In this document: in pieces, positions 20,814 to 30,770 of the stretch
Layout: each line of letters opens with the position of its first letter
How positions within the stretch are numbered: position 1 is the first letter of the stretch
Assembly: GCF_002797445.1 (NCBI RefSeq)
Contig: NZ_PGEP01000001.1
Span: 2,480,501-2,544,500, forward strand
From: Acidovorax sp. 69
GTDB lineage: Bacteria; Pseudomonadota; Gammaproteobacteria; Burkholderiales; Burkholderiaceae_C
Length of the DNA stretch: 64,000 nucleotides
Direction of reading: 5' to 3'
Position numbers and translations under genes: made by a program
The notes under the pieces: generated by a model
What the model saw: the letters and a program-made list of their open reading frames with translations, nothing else
What the model was told of the DNA's origin: nothing
Databases searched by the model: none

Positions 20814-21749
20814 CTATTGTGCCGTGAGCCGGGATTGGGCGGTCAAAGCTTGCCGAGTGACCAGTAAAACCTGGTCTTCGCCGGCACTGGTATCGAGCCA
20901 GAATACGGGCAGTTGAGGGAAGGCGGCCTCAAAGTGGGCGCGTTCGTTGCCGATCTCCAGCACGATCACTGCATCCTCATTCATACAGGTGGGCGCAGCG
21001 GCAAACAACCGGCGCACGAAGTCCATGCCATCGTTGCCGCCCGCCAGCGCAAGCTCGGGCTCGGCTTTGTATTCCGCTGGCAAAACAGCCATGCTGGCCG
21101 CATTCACATACGGCGGGTTGCACAGGATCAGATCCCACGGGCCGGGCAGGGCGTCGAGGCCATCCGAGATTTGCAACTGGATGCGATCCTGCAGGCTGTG
21201 CTTGTCCACGTTGATGCGCGCCACAGCGAGAGCGTCTGCAGAGATGTCGGCACCCGTCACCTGTACCTCGGGCCAGGCCATGGCGGCCAGCACGGCCAGG
21301 CTTCCGTTGCCCGTGCACAGGTCTAGCACCTGGTGCGTGTGGTCGCTCAGGTACTCGTCTGCACCGCCATCGGTCAGCAACTCAGCAATGAAGCTGCGCG
21401 GCACAATGGCTCGCTCATCGACATAAAACGGCACCCCTTGCAGCCAGGCCTCTTGTGTGAGGTATGCGGCAGGTTTGCGGGTACGAATTCGTTCTTCGAA
21501 AAGTGTAGCAACCAGCGCTTTATCTGCGGGCGCTACAGCCTGATTGGCTATTGAGTCCGGGGCCTGCGACAGATCGCTGTCCAGCGGCAAACCCAGACGC
21601 CACAGGACAAGCCAGGTGGCCTCGTCATGCGCGTTGGTGGTGCCATGGCCAAAAGAAACACCGGCAGAGGTCAGGCACTGCGCACCGGACTCCACCAGGG
21701 CACGCACAGTGTCGCCCGTTGGCGTGAGGGGCTGTTGCTGCGCGCTCAT
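20814..21749 (-). CDS. prmB: 50S ribosomal protein L3 N5-glutamine methyltransferase PrmB
   Basis: S-adenosylmethionine-dependent methylation of a glutamine in ribosomal protein L3 (HemK/PrmB family). The 311-residue protein has an N-terminal helical domain, [25 protein letters not shown] (shown in part), the SAM-binding [16 protein letters not shown] and the substrate-glutamine motif CNPPYVN. Frame is open to 21905, but ATG 21749 (MSAQQQPL) overlaps the dapE stop by 4 bases (ATGA), indicating translational coupling. The segment about residues 71-83 (ending [11 protein letters not shown]) is encoded by dispersed repeat copy 4. PrmC (release-factor methylase) is less likely given the [10 protein letters not shown] segment. 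Confidence 0.9.
   Translation of the reverse strand: MSAQQQPLTPTGDTVRALVESGAQCLTSAGVSFGHGTTNAHDEATWLVLWRLGLPLDSDLSQAPDSIANQAVAPADKALVATLFEERIRTRKPAAYLTQEAWLQGVPFYVDERAIVPRSFIAELLTDGGADEYLSDHTHQVLDLCTGNGSLAVLAAMAWPEVQVTGADISADALAVARINVDKHSLQDRIQLQISDGLDALPGPWDLILCNPPYVNAASMAVLPAEYKAEPELALAGGNDGMDFVRRLFAAAPTCMNEDAVIVLEIGNERAHFEAAFPQLPVFWLDTSAGEDQVLLVTRQALTAQSRLTAQ
21504..21542 (-). repeat. Dispersed palindromic repeat, copy 4 (inside prmB)
   Basis: On the gene strand: CTGTAGCGC, 10 bases, AGCGCTGGTTGCTACA. The AGCTATC core is degenerate (TGCTACA) but the arms and spacing match. Same orientation as the gene and same frame as the other coding copies. Confidence 0.6.
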
Positions 21750-22939
21750 GCCGACACCTTGCCCGACGCGACGGCCTGCATCTGCAGATTTTCCAGCGTG
21801 CGGCGGTAAATGTTTTTGAGTGGCTCGATGTCCGCCACCACCACATGCTCGTCGATCTTGTGGATGCTGGCATTGGGGGGGCCCAGTTCGATCACCTGCG
21901 GGCACACCTGGGCGATGAAGCGGCCATCGCTGGTTCCGCCAGTGGTGGAGAGTTCGGTGGTCAGCCCGGTTTCGGCGTTGATGGCCTGCTGTACCGCGCT
22001 GACCAGCTCGCCAGGGGTGGTCAGGAAGGGTTGCCCCCCCAGCGTCCAGCGCAGGTCGTACTCCAGACCGTGACGGTCCAGTAGCGCGTGAACACGCTGC
22101 TGCAGTCCTTCGGCGGTTGATTCCGTGGAGAAGCGGAAGTTGAAGTCAATCACCACCTCGCCAGGGATCACATTGGTGGCGCCGGTGCCTCCGTGCACGT
22201 TGCTGATTTGCCAGCTGGTGGGCGGGAAGAAGGCATTGCCGTTGTCCCACAGCGTGGTCGCCAGCTCAGCCAGCGCCGGCAGGGCCTGGTGAATGGGGTT
22301 GCGTGCCAGCTGCGGGTAGGCGATGTGGCCCTGGATGCCGCGCACGGTGAGCTTGCCGCTGAGCGTGCCGCGCCGGCCGTTCTTGATCATGTCGCCCGTT
22401 TTTTCGACAGAAGTGGGCTCGCCCACGATGCAGTAGTCGAGTTGCTCGCCACGCGCTTTGAGCTGCTCGATCACGACCTTGGTGCCATCCACCGAAGGGC
22501 CTTCTTCATCACTGGTCAAAAGAAAAGCCAACTGAACCAGCGGCTCGGGCGTGGCCGCAAGAAATTCTTCTACTGCCACCACAAAGGCGGCAATCGAGGT
22601 CTTCATGTCGCTTGCGCCACGGCCGTAGAGCTTGCCGTCCCTGTGGGTGGGCACGAACGGATCGCTGCTCCATTGCGCCAACGGTCCGGTAGGCACCACA
22701 TCGGTATGGCCAGCAAACACTACTGTTTTGATAGCTGCTTGTGCATGTGATGCCTGCGCTACAGGCCGTTTTGCCCACAAATTGCTGACGCGGAAGTCCG
22801 CGGGGCCGCTGTCCAGTCGCTCGCACACAAAACCCAAGGGTGCCAGTCGACTGGCCAGCAGATCGAGGCAGCCCGCATCCTCGGGCGTGATGGAGGGAAG
22901 GGAGATGAGCTGTTCGGCCAGGTGCAGGGTGCGGGACAT
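21746..22939 (-). CDS. dapE: Succinyl-diaminopimelate desuccinylase DapE
   Basis: Zinc enzyme hydrolysing N-succinyl-LL-diaminopimelate to LL-DAP in lysine and peptidoglycan synthesis. The 397-residue M20-family protein has [10 protein letters not shown] (metal His/Asp), [28 protein letters not shown] (catalytic and metal Glu) and a C-terminal GTSDGRFIA, all intact. ATG 22939 ([11 protein letters not shown]) matches family starts; the further in-frame codon at 22969 is TTG. Dispersed repeat copy 5 is read in frame just before AGHTD, adding about a dozen residues ([14 protein letters not shown]) to the loop leading into the metal site. Overlaps prmB by 4 bases; 26 bases after pilU. Confidence 0.96.
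   Translation of the reverse strand: MSRTLHLAEQLISLPSITPEDAGCLDLLASRLAPLGFVCERLDSGPADFRVSNLWAKRPVAQASHAQAAIKTVVFAGHTDVVPTGPLAQWSSDPFVPTHRDGKLYGRGASDMKTSIAAFVVAVEEFLAATPEPLVQLAFLLTSDEEGPSVDGTKVVIEQLKARGEQLDYCIVGEPTSVEKTGDMIKNGRRGTLSGKLTVRGIQGHIAYPQLARNPIHQALPALAELATTLWDNGNAFFPPTSWQISNVHGGTGATNVIPGEVVIDFNFRFSTESTAEGLQQRVHALLDRHGLEYDLRWTLGGQPFLTTPGELVSAVQQAINAETGLTTELSTTGGTSDGRFIAQVCPQVIELGPPNASIHKIDEHVVVADIEPLKNIYRRTLENLQMQAVASGKVSA
22721..22767 (-). repeat. Dispersed palindromic repeat, copy 5 (inside dapE)
   Basis: On the gene strand: GGCCTGTAGCGCAGGC, short spacer, ATGCACAAGC, AGCTATCAAAACAGTA. One of the best matches to the consensus, same orientation as dapE and read as Ala-Ile-Lys. Confidence 0.85.
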
Positions 22940-22965
22940 CGGGTCTGAATAAAGGGGAGAAAAGG

Positions 22966-24129
22966 TCAAGCGGCGGGCTTGACGTCGAGCACGATCTCGG
23001 TGAACGAAGGCTGATCGTCGGGCGCATCACGGGCTTCCTTCTGCGCCTTGGCCGCATTGGCTGCCAGGGAGAAGTCGTTTTGCAGACGCCACATGAGGTT
23101 GGTGGGCGAATCGGCGTAGGCCAGGCCTTCCTTGCGGTCGATCTTGGATTCCATGATCAGGTGGGCCAGCGCCTCTTCGAAGGTCTGAGAGCCTTCGGCC
23201 ATGGATTTTTCCATGGCTTCTTTCACGCCACCGAAGTCGCCTTTTTCGACCAGCTCGGACACCAGCTTGGAGTTGAGCATGACTTCGACCGCTGGCACGC
23301 GACCACCATCGGATTTGCGAACCAGCCGTTGCGATACAACGGCCTTGAGTGCGGAGGCCAGGTCACCCAGCATGGTGGGGCGCACTTCGACGGGGTAGAA
23401 CGACAGAACGCGGTTGAGCGCGTGGTAGCTATTGTTGCCGTGCAGCGTGGCCAGGCACAGGTGGCCCGACTGGGCATACGCAATAGCGGCAGACATGGTC
23501 TCGCGGTCGCGGATTTCGCCGATCAGAATCACGTCAGGGGCCTGGCGCAGCGCGTTCTTCAGGGCCGTTTGCAGCGACTGTGTATCGCTGCCGATCTCGC
23601 GCTGGTTGACGATGGATTTCTTGTTCTTGAACTGGTACTCAACCGGGTCTTCAATGGTGAGAATGTGGCCCGTGAGGGCTTCATTGCGGGTATCGATCAT
23701 CGATGCCAGCGTGGTGCTTTTGCCTGAGCCCGTGGCACCAACCACCAGGATGAGCCCACGCTTTTCCATGATCAGGTCGCGCAGTACCGGTGGCAAACCC
23801 AGGGAGTTGAACTCCGGAATCTGCTGCGAGATAAAGCGGATCACCACCGCATAGCTGCCACGTTGGCGCATGGCGCTGACACGGAAGCGGCCTACGCCGC
23901 TCAGTGGCACACCCATGTTGAGTTCGCCGGTTTCTTCCAGCTCTTCGATGCGGTCTGGGGGCACCACTTCGGACAACAGATTGCGGGGAGCGTCGGGCGG
24001 CAGGATCTGGTTGTTGATCGGCACGCATTCGCCGTTGATCTTGATCAGCGCCGGGGCGTTGGCCGACAGATAGACGTCGGAGGCCTTTTTCTCCGCCATC
24101 AGGCGAAGAATTCGTTCCATCGTACTCAT
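22966..24129 (-). CDS. pilU: Type IV pilus retraction ATPase PilU
   Basis: PilT/PilU-family hexameric ATPase of the twitching-motility machine. The 387-residue protein has an N-terminal PAS-like domain, Walker [11 protein letters not shown], the Asp box TIEDPVEYQ, Walker [13 protein letters not shown] and the His box [12 protein letters not shown]. Its long C-terminal extension beyond the PilT core is more like PilU than PilT. ATG 24129 follows AGAGGGA. It is embedded in the dap operon, 71 bases after dapD and 26 before dapE, without pilT beside it. The role in motility is inferred from family; the operon context links it only to lysine/DAP synthesis. Confidence 0.93.
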   Translation of the reverse strand: MSTMERILRLMAEKKASDVYLSANAPALIKINGECVPINNQILPPDAPRNLLSEVVPPDRIEELEETGELNMGVPLSGVGRFRVSAMRQRGSYAVVIRFISQQIPEFNSLGLPPVLRDLIMEKRGLILVVGATGSGKSTTLASMIDTRNEALTGHILTIEDPVEYQFKNKKSIVNQREIGSDTQSLQTALKNALRQAPDVILIGEIRDRETMSAAIAYAQSGHLCLATLHGNNSYHALNRVLSFYPVEVRPTMLGDLASALKAVVSQRLVRKSDGGRVPAVEVMLNSKLVSELVEKGDFGGVKEAMEKSMAEGSQTFEEALAHLIMESKIDRKEGLAYADSPTNLMWRLQNDFSLAANAAKAQKEARDAPDDQPSFTEIVLDVKPAA

Positions 24130-24200
24130 GGTGTTTCCCTCTTGTTCTCGGTATCTGTCGGTGGGACAGGCGGTGGTGCCTGCCCCGGTTATCGCGTCAA

Positions 24201-25034
24201 TCAGTCGCGCAGCAGATCGTTGATGCTGGTCTTGGAGCGCGTCTGTGCATCTACCTGCTTGACGATGATGGCGGCATACATGCTGTAAGGCGCGCCATTG
24301 GCCGCGGTCTTGGGCAGGTTGCCGCTGACCACCACCGAACCCGAAGGCACGCGGCCGTAGCTGATTTCACCTGTGGCGCGGTTGAAGATCGGGGTGCTCT
24401 GGCCCAGGTACACGCCCATGCCAAGCACCGAGTTTTCTTCGACGACCACGCCTTCGACCACTTCGGAGCGGGCGCCGATGAAGCAGTTGTCTTCAATGAT
24501 GGTGGGGCCTGCCTGCAGCGGTTCCAGCACGCCGCCGATGCCCACGCCACCCGACAGGTGGACGTTGGCGCCGATCTGGGCGCAGGAGCCCACGGTGGCC
24601 CAGGTATCGACCATGGTGCCCTCGCCCACATAGGCGCCGATGTTCACGTAAGACGGCATCAGAATCGCGCCCTTGGCGATGAAGCTGCCACGGCGGGCCA
24701 CGGCAGGAGGCACGACGCGAACGCCGGTGGCCTTCATTTCTTCTTCGGACAGGTGCGCAAACTTGGTCTGCACCTTGTCGTAGAAGCCCAGGTCGCCAGC
24801 CTTGACGACTTCATTGTCCTTCAGGCGGAACGACAGCAGCACGGCCTTCTTGATCCACTGGTGCACCGTCCACTGACCCACACCTTCGCGGGTGGCAACG
24901 CGCAGCTTGCCGTTGTTCAACTCGGCGATCACGTGCTCGACAGCGTCCTGTATTTCCTTGGGGGCGGCTGCGGGCGAGAGGCTGGTGCGGTTGTCCCAGG
25001 CGTTGTCGATGAGGGTTTGCAGTTGTTGGGTCAT
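24201..25034 (-). CDS. dapD: Tetrahydrodipicolinate N-succinyltransferase DapD
   Basis: Transfers succinyl from succinyl-CoA to tetrahydrodipicolinate, committing to the succinylase branch of DAP/lysine synthesis. The 277-residue trimeric left-handed beta-helix protein shows the family run [18 protein letters not shown], hexapeptide repeats ([19 protein letters not shown] shown in part; [14 protein letters not shown]) and [20 protein letters not shown]. Typical length. Start ATG 25034, 27 bases after dapC, so the two are almost certainly co-transcribed. Confidence 0.97.
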   Translation of the reverse strand: MTQQLQTLIDNAWDNRTSLSPAAAPKEIQDAVEHVIAELNNGKLRVATREGVGQWTVHQWIKKAVLLSFRLKDNEVVKAGDLGFYDKVQTKFAHLSEEEMKATGVRVVPPAVARRGSFIAKGAILMPSYVNIGAYVGEGTMVDTWATVGSCAQIGANVHLSGGVGIGGVLEPLQAGPTIIEDNCFIGARSEVVEGVVVEENSVLGMGVYLGQSTPIFNRATGEISYGRVPSGSVVVSGNLPKTAANGAPYSMYAAIIVKQVDAQTRSKTSINDLLRD

Positions 25035-25061
25035 GTTGTTGTCAGTCTCTATGTCTGTCTA

Positions 25062-26267
25062 TCAGGCAGTACGGGATTGGATGAATTGCACGATGCGCAG
25101 TGCGGCTTCCACGCATTCTTCGGTTTCGGCCACCAGGGCCATGCGCACGCGCTGGGCGCCGGGGTTGCTGCCCTGGGCCTCGCGGGCCAGGTAGCTGCCG
25201 GGGAGCACGGTGACATTGTATTGAGCCAGGAGCGCCCGCGCGAACTCGGCATCATCCATGCCCAGCGCTTCGGGGACCTTGGCCCACAGGTAAAAACCAG
25301 CATCCGGCAAGGAGACTTCCATGACACCTGCCAGCAGCGGCGTGACCTGGGCGAACTTCTTGCGGTAGCGTGCGCGGTTTTCCACCACATGCTGTTCGTC
25401 GCCCCAGGCGGCAATGCTGGCGGCCTGGATGACGGGGCTCATGGCGCTGCCGTGGTAGGTTCGGTACAGCAAAAATGCCTTGATCAGCGCCGCATCGCCG
25501 GCCACAAAGCCGCTGCGCATGCCGGGCACATTGCTGCGCTTTGACAGGCTGGTAAAGGCCATCAGGTTCTTGTAGTCGCTGCGGCCCAGCTGGGCCGCAG
25601 CCTGCAGGCCGCCCAGCGGGGGCTCGTCGCGGAAGTAGATCTCGCTGTAGCACTCGTCCGAGGCGATCACAAAACCAAAGCGGTCGCTCAGCGCAAAAAG
25701 CTTCTGCCATTCGCTCATCGGCATGACAGCGCCGGTGGGGTTTCCAGGGGAGCACACAAACAGCAGTTGCGTGCGCTCCCACACACTGTCTGGCACCGTG
25801 TCCCAGTTCACCGCGAAGTTCCGGGCAGGATCACTGGGGGCGTAGTAGGGCTGGGCACCCGCCAGCAGCGCGGCGCCTTCATAGATTTGATAGAACGGGT
25901 TGGGGCACACCACCAGCGCTTGTCCCCGGGATGGGTCGATGACCGTCTGGGCAAACGAGAACAGCGCTTCGCGCGAGCCGTTCACTGGCAGTACCTGGGT
26001 GCCTGGGTCTAGCGCCAATGCGTAGCGCTGTTGCAGCCAGAGGGTGAACGCTTCGCGCAGCTTGGGTTCGCCCGCCGTGGCGGGGTAACTGGACAAGCCG
26101 CCAAGATTGTTACAAAGTGCATCTTTGATGAATGGGGGCGTAGGATGGCGCGGTTCGCCCATGCCCAGGCTGATGGGGCTGTAGGCCGCAGGGGGTGTCA
26201 CCCCCGCAAAGAGCTGTCGCAGCCGCTCGAACGGGTAGGGCTGGAGGTGGGAAAGCAGGGGGTTCAT
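25062..26267 (-). CDS. dapC: Succinyldiaminopimelate transaminase DapC
   Basis: PLP-dependent aminotransferase making N-succinyl-LL-DAP from the DapD product. The 401-residue fold-type I enzyme shows SLGMGEPRHPTP, the substrate/cofactor segment CSPGNPTGAVM, SDECYSEIYF and the PLP lysine in TSLSKRSNVPGMRSGF. It is the first gene of dapC-dapD-pilU-dapE-prmB, so the operon promoter should lie in 26268-26443, shared with the divergent chemoreceptor gene. The dapC assignment among similar aminotransferases rests on sequence plus its place in the dap operon. Confidence 0.95.
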   Translation of the reverse strand: MNPLLSHLQPYPFERLRQLFAGVTPPAAYSPISLGMGEPRHPTPPFIKDALCNNLGGLSSYPATAGEPKLREAFTLWLQQRYALALDPGTQVLPVNGSREALFSFAQTVIDPSRGQALVVCPNPFYQIYEGAALLAGAQPYYAPSDPARNFAVNWDTVPDSVWERTQLLFVCSPGNPTGAVMPMSEWQKLFALSDRFGFVIASDECYSEIYFRDEPPLGGLQAAAQLGRSDYKNLMAFTSLSKRSNVPGMRSGFVAGDAALIKAFLLYRTYHGSAMSPVIQAASIAAWGDEQHVVENRARYRKKFAQVTPLLAGVMEVSLPDAGFYLWAKVPEALGMDDAEFARALLAQYNVTVLPGSYLAREAQGSNPGAQRVRMALVAETEECVEAALRIVQFIQSRTA

Positions 26268-26443
26268 GGAGCGACATTATGGGCGAATGGCACTGGTGAA
26301 GAAGCCCCGCGCTCATACCACTATCCGAGTGGGCCGCAGTGCCGAAGAGGCACACAAAATGGCTTGGGATGGGCCTGTCAACCCAGCGTAAGAGCGCAGA
26401 CATAGCATCCGCGATGCTGAAAAAAAGACAAGGGAGACAAAAG

Positions 26444-27931
26444 ATGCCAGGATTTTTACCACTGCGCCCAGGACTCTGGTGGATGCGCAGATGGCACCTG
26501 CCGGGTAAATTGCTCACGCTGGGCCTGCTGATGGCGGCTGTGTTGTTGGCGGCTGTTGCGGGAGCGCCCGGGTGGGTTGTGGTGATGGGTGTTCTGGTCC
26601 TGCTGTATGCGCTGTTGGCGTTGTACCTCAGCCTATCGTCCGATCTCGCCGGCCTGGCGCACGCCATGAAGCAGACCACCAATGGTGATCTGAGCGCGCA
26701 TGTGACCACCCATGGCCAAGATGAGATTGGTGCGATGGCGCAGTCATTGGACCGGATGGTGCTCACTTTGTCGTCGATGGTTGCCGACATTCGCAGCAAT
26801 GCCGCCCTGGTGGCACACGCAGGGCAGAGCCTGGCGCAGGGCAACCGCTCGCTGGCAGAACGTACAGAACAGCAAGCCGCCAACCTGGAGCAGACGGCCG
26901 CCAGTGTGGAACAGTTGTCGTCTGCTGTCCAGAACAACGCCCAGACCGCCCGCAGCGCCGATGCGCGTGCTGCAGAGGTCCGCAAGGCTGCAGATGCCGG
27001 GGCCGAGGCCATGACGCGCGCCGTGCAATCGGTTGAGGCGATTCAGCAGGGAGCGCGGCGCATGACCGAAATCATTGGCGTCATCGACAGCATCGCTTTC
27101 CAGACCAACATCCTGGCCCTGAATGCTGCCGTTGAAGCCGCACGGGCTGGCGAACAAGGCCGTGGCTTTGCGGTGGTGGCGGGCGAGGTGCGCACCTTGG
27201 CCAAGCGTTCAGGCGACGCGGCGCGCGAGATCCGTGAGTTGATTGGTGCGTCCGTCAATCAGGTCGAGGCCAGTGCCGGCCTTATCCGTTCAGCGGGTGA
27301 GGGCATTGCCAACATGGCGGGTGGTATCCGCAGCGTAGCGGCCAGCATGACCGAAATATCCGGCTCCAGCGCCGAACAAAGCACTGGCCTGAGCGAGGTA
27401 AGTTCGGCCGTGCAGCAGCTCGACCAGATCACCCAGCACAACGCGCAGATGGTGGGCCATGCCGTTCACCAGGCCGAGGCCTTGGAACACCGGGCATCGA
27501 CCTTGTCGCAGGCCGTTTCGGCGTTTCGTTTGCAACAGGGTACGGCCGATGAGGCCGTGACAATGGTCCAGAAGGCCGTTGCCTTGCACAAGACCACCTC
27601 GAAAGAGCAGTTCCTGCGCAGCGTGACGGACAAGAGCCAGCCCTACTACGACCGGGATATGTATGTGTTCGTGCTCGACACCTCCGGGACCTATCGGGCG
27701 TTTGGTGGCAATCAGGCCAAAGTCGGAACGCGCGTGCAGGACATTCCCGGTATCGCGGGCGACCGGCTGGTGAGTGACATCGTTACGCAGGCAGATCACG
27801 CGCCGGGTTGGGTGGAATACGACATCAACAACCCTTCGACGGGGGCGGTCCAGACCAAGATGTCGTACGTGAGCCGGGTGGGAGATCTGTATGTGGGCTG
27901 CGGGGTTTACAAGTCCCTGGCCGCGCGGTAG
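26444..27931 (+). CDS. Methyl-accepting chemotaxis protein with C-terminal Cache-like domain
   Basis: Chemoreceptor of 495 residues. Two adjacent N-terminal membrane helices (about 20-65) leave almost no periplasmic loop. A HAMP-like segment ([19 protein letters not shown] start) and the signalling domain with [20 protein letters not shown] and [18 protein letters not shown] follow. Unusually, about 130 residues follow the signalling domain: [49 protein letters not shown] and [18 protein letters not shown], which look like a single-Cache sensor fold placed in the cytoplasm. Start ATG 26444 is set by AGGGAG at 26431-26436. Ligand unknown. Confidence 0.88.
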   Translation: MPGFLPLRPGLWWMRRWHLPGKLLTLGLLMAAVLLAAVAGAPGWVVVMGVLVLLYALLALYLSLSSDLAGLAHAMKQTTNGDLSAHVTTHGQDEIGAMAQSLDRMVLTLSSMVADIRSNAALVAHAGQSLAQGNRSLAERTEQQAANLEQTAASVEQLSSAVQNNAQTARSADARAAEVRKAADAGAEAMTRAVQSVEAIQQGARRMTEIIGVIDSIAFQTNILALNAAVEAARAGEQGRGFAVVAGEVRTLAKRSGDAAREIRELIGASVNQVEASAGLIRSAGEGIANMAGGIRSVAASMTEISGSSAEQSTGLSEVSSAVQQLDQITQHNAQMVGHAVHQAEALEHRASTLSQAVSAFRLQQGTADEAVTMVQKAVALHKTTSKEQFLRSVTDKSQPYYDRDMYVFVLDTSGTYRAFGGNQAKVGTRVQDIPGIAGDRLVSDIVTQADHAPGWVEYDINNPSTGAVQTKMSYVSRVGDLYVGCGVYKSLAAR

Positions 27932-28022
27932 TTCGCGTCAGGTTAGCGCTGAGGACAGCGAAGCCGGTGTCGTAGTCGGGCCGCGATGAGTGACTGCGAC
28001 GGGCGGTGCTCTGCCGTCCGCA

Positions 28023-28709
28023 TCAGATTTGGCCGTGGTTTCTGCGTTGTCTTGCGCGTTCCATGGCAGCGGCAATGGCCGCTTTGCGCGCATCGGCACT
28101 CTCCGCCGCCACGATGGCCGCAGGCGCATTTGCGTTGTCAGCTTCGTTTGCCACCGTGTCATCCGTGTCCACTTCCAGCGGAATACGCTGAAGGTGTTGG
28201 AGATATCGGTCACGGGCCTGCTGGGCAAGTGGGGGTGACCATGCCGCCCAGCCCGTAGCCGCCCCGGTGACGTTGTCCAGTTGGATGCAGTCCACAGGGC
28301 ATACCGGGATACACAGCTCGCAACCCGTGCAATAGGGCTCGATAATTGTGTGCATCATCTTGTTGGAGCCCACGATGGCATCCGTGGGGCAGGCCTTGAT
28401 ACACAGCGTGCAACCGATGCACCAGGCCTCGTCAATGAACGCGACAGCCCGTGGCCCTTCGATACCGTGCTCTTCACTCAGGGGCACAGGCGTGTGGCCG
28501 GTGATGGCGGCCACACGCGCAATGCCCTCTGTGCCACCTGGCGGGCACTGGTTGATGGCCGCCAGCCCATCCGCAATGGCTTGCGCATAGGTAGCGCAGT
28601 CAGGATAACCGCAGCGCGTGCACTGCGTCTGAGGCAACACCGCATCAATCCGCGCTGCGAGATCTGTCGATGCAGTCCGTGGCGTGCTGGCTTCTTGGGA
28701 GCGAATCAA
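28023..28709 (-). CDS. RnfB/RsxB-like iron-sulfur electron-transfer protein
   Basis: A 228-residue soluble ferredoxin-like protein. An N-terminal 4Fe-4S (DUF4445/RnfB-type) motif CTRCGYPDC...C (about residues 30-55) is followed by two ferredoxin clusters, [12 protein letters not shown] and [12 protein letters not shown], then an Ala-rich helical tail. It lacks the N-terminal membrane helix of true RnfB, and no other rnf/rsx genes are nearby. The start is TTG at 28709, overlapping the phaZ stop as TTGA, which supports both this start and translational coupling. It may pass electrons to DNA glycosylases, SoxR or another acceptor; partner unknown. Confidence 0.85.
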   Translation of the reverse strand: MIRSQEASTPRTASTDLAARIDAVLPQTQCTRCGYPDCATYAQAIADGLAAINQCPPGGTEGIARVAAITGHTPVPLSEEHGIEGPRAVAFIDEAWCIGCTLCIKACPTDAIVGSNKMMHTIIEPYCTGCELCIPVCPVDCIQLDNVTGAATGWAAWSPPLAQQARDRYLQHLQRIPLEVDTDDTVANEADNANAPAAIVAAESADARKAAIAAAMERARQRRNHGQI

Positions 28710-30331
28710 GCCTTGCGTGCCTTGCTGCTGGTGCGGCTGCGAGGGCCAGCCGGTGCTGCCGTCACAGCAGCAGCTTTGGCCGTGCCAAGATCGGCCTTGA
28801 CAGGCTCTGCGGCACCCGTGGCCGCTTGCGTTGCTGCCTCAGGCTTGACCCAACGCGTTGCCACTGCAGGGGCTGCTGTGGTCTTTTTTGCGGTGGCCCG
28901 GACGGGAGTTGCAGGCACTTTGACGGCTGTCGGGGCTTTGGTGGCTACTTTTGCCACCTTCACCACGGGTTTGGCCGCAGGGGCCTTGGCCCGCACGGGG
29001 GCTGCAGCCGTTTCGACCACCGTTGCGACCGTGGTCGTTACTGCAGGCTCGGCGCTCTTTTTCTGTGGCACTTCGTGCTCAAGGATGAATTGGCGCACCT
29101 TGGGATACACCAGATCGCGCCAGCGGCGGCCGCTGAAGATGCCGTAGTGGCCGGCTCCCTTGGCCTCCAGGTGGCGCTGTTCCTTGCGCACAATGCCGCT
29201 GCACAGGTCATGAGCGGCTTCGGTTTGACCGGAGCCTGAGATGTCGTCCAGCTCGCCTTCCACGGTGAATAGCGCGGTGGTGGTGATGTCTTGCGGGCGC
29301 ACGCGCTCGATCTTGCCTGCGGGCGAACGCACATCCCAGGTGCCATGCACCAATTTGTAGTCCTGAAACACGGTCCGGATGGTTTCCAGGTAGTAGTCTG
29401 CATCCATGTCCAGCACCGCGTTGTACTCGTCATAGAACTTGCGGTGGGCCTCGACGCTGGCGTCGTCGCCCTTGATCAGGTCCTTGAAGTAGTCGTAGTG
29501 GCTTGTCGCGTGGCGGTCTGGGTTCATGGCCACAAACCCTGTGTACTGGAGAAAGCCGGGGTACACGCGGCGACCAGCGCCCGGAAACTTCTCCGGCACC
29601 CGGTAGATCACGTTGTTCTCGAACCACTCGAAGCTGCGGTTGGTGGCCAGGTTGTTCACTGATGTGGGGGACTTGCGGGCATCAATAGGCCCGCCCATCA
29701 TGGTCATGGTCAGCGGGGTTTTCTCGCCACGGCTGGCCATCAGCGACACAGCAGCCAGCACAGGCACGGTGGGTTGGCAAACGCTGATCACATGGCAGTT
29801 GCCATATTCGCCTTGCAGGTGGCGGATGAACTCCTGCACGTAATTGACGTAGTCATCCAGGTGAAACTCACCTTCGGACAGAGGCACCAGACGTGCATTT
29901 TTCCAGTCGGTGATGTAGACCTTGTGGTCCTTGAGCATGGTGCGCACGGTGTCACGCAGCAAGGTGGAGTAGTGCCCTGACAGCGGCGCCACGATCAGCA
30001 CCACGGGCTGGGTTTTGAGCTTGGTCAGCGTGGCGGGGTCGTCCGAAAACCGCTTGAAGCGGCGCAGCTCGCAAAACGGTTTGTTGACTTCGATGCGCTC
30101 GTGGATCGCCACGCCCACACCATCAACGTCCACGGTATGAATATCAAACGTCGGCTTTTCGTAGTCCTTGCCCAAGCGGTAGAGCAGATCGTAGCCAGCG
30201 GCCATGCGTTGTGCCGCAGAGGTCTGGCTCAGTGGCGACACCGGATTGCTGAACAACTTGGAAGCCGCCTGCGCAAAGTCCGTGAAGGGCTCCATCAAGG
30301 AGCGTTGGGTTTCGTAGATGTGATACAGCAT
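28706..30331 (-). CDS. phaZ: Intracellular PHA depolymerase PhaZ with histone-H1-like tail
   Basis: Thiolytic/hydrolytic mobilisation of intracellular PHB granules. The 541-residue product has a catalytic domain of about 420 residues, with the N terminus [19 protein letters not shown], a lipase-like box with cysteine in place of serine (SVCQPTVPV, Cys about 185) and a C-terminal His in [14 protein letters not shown]. About 115 residues of Ala/Pro/Lys/Thr/Val-rich sequence follow (e.g. [20 protein letters not shown]), resembling PhaF, AlgP and histone H1 tails. Known intracellular PhaZ proteins end near residue 420, so the tail is an extension. Start ATG 30331 follows GGAG; upstream codons to 30388 lack support. 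Coupled to the RnfB-like gene. Confidence 0.93.
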   Translation of the reverse strand: MLYHIYETQRSLMEPFTDFAQAASKLFSNPVSPLSQTSAAQRMAAGYDLLYRLGKDYEKPTFDIHTVDVDGVGVAIHERIEVNKPFCELRRFKRFSDDPATLTKLKTQPVVLIVAPLSGHYSTLLRDTVRTMLKDHKVYITDWKNARLVPLSEGEFHLDDYVNYVQEFIRHLQGEYGNCHVISVCQPTVPVLAAVSLMASRGEKTPLTMTMMGGPIDARKSPTSVNNLATNRSFEWFENNVIYRVPEKFPGAGRRVYPGFLQYTGFVAMNPDRHATSHYDYFKDLIKGDDASVEAHRKFYDEYNAVLDMDADYYLETIRTVFQDYKLVHGTWDVRSPAGKIERVRPQDITTTALFTVEGELDDISGSGQTEAAHDLCSGIVRKEQRHLEAKGAGHYGIFSGRRWRDLVYPKVRQFILEHEVPQKKSAEPAVTTTVATVVETAAAPVRAKAPAAKPVVKVAKVATKAPTAVKVPATPVRATAKKTTAAPAVATRWVKPEAATQAATGAAEPVKADLGTAKAAAVTAAPAGPRSRTSSKARKA

Positions 30332-30480
30332 GGGGCGAAACTCCGTTTTGTTGCAGTGCAATATAGCAGCACTTGGTAACAAGCGCATGGAGTAAAACCA
30401 CCAATGCCAAGTCGCCTATGCGACAGGTTTTCGGGCGCATTCGGCGGCGACATTCATCAAATATGCCGAGCTGGTGTTCG

Positions 30481-30527
30481 CTAAATTGATAGCAACAGGT
30501 GCTTTTCAATGAAGCGCTGGCTGCGGG
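30481..30527 (-). repeat. Dispersed palindromic repeat, copy 6 (intergenic)
   Basis: Minus-strand reading: CAGCCAGCGCTTC, spacer, AAAAGCACCTGT, TGCTATCAATTTAG. Between the 76-residue gene and phaZ, both on the minus strand; may act as a transcript hairpin between them. The rest of 30332-30539 contains nothing recognisable. Confidence 0.7.
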
Positions 30528-30539
30528 TTTTGCTGCAAG

Positions 30540-30770
30540 CTATTGGGACTTGGGCTCGGCATTTTCGAGCAGCCACGCCTCAAAGGATTCGCGGGCCGAG
30601 TTGCGCAGTGCCGGACGGAACACGGTCTTGTTGTTGAGGTAAAGGCAGTGGCGGATCACGGTATATGGGTTGAAGCTGCCCTGGGGGTTCTGCTCTTCGA
30701 AATGCTGCTTGTAGCGTTTGACAACGCCCACGGTTTCGCGCATCAGCGCGTTGAAGCGCGCGCGTGTCAT
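30540..30770 (-). CDS. 76-residue protein coupled to the alarmone synthetase-like gene
   Basis: Unrecognised. The product begins MTRARFNALMRETVGVVKRY, is basic, probably helical, with a central NPYTVIRHCLYLNN and an acidic C terminus; no membrane segment or signal peptide. Its ATG overlaps the stop of the RelA/SpoT-like gene (ATGA), so translation is coupled and stoichiometry probably linked. Function unknown. A regulator or antidote of the neighbouring nucleotide-synthetase domain is one possibility; an unrelated conserved small protein is equally possible. Confidence 0.75.
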   Translation of the reverse strand: MTRARFNALMRETVGVVKRYKQHFEEQNPQGSFNPYTVIRHCLYLNNKTVFRPALRNSARESFEAWLLENAEPKSQ

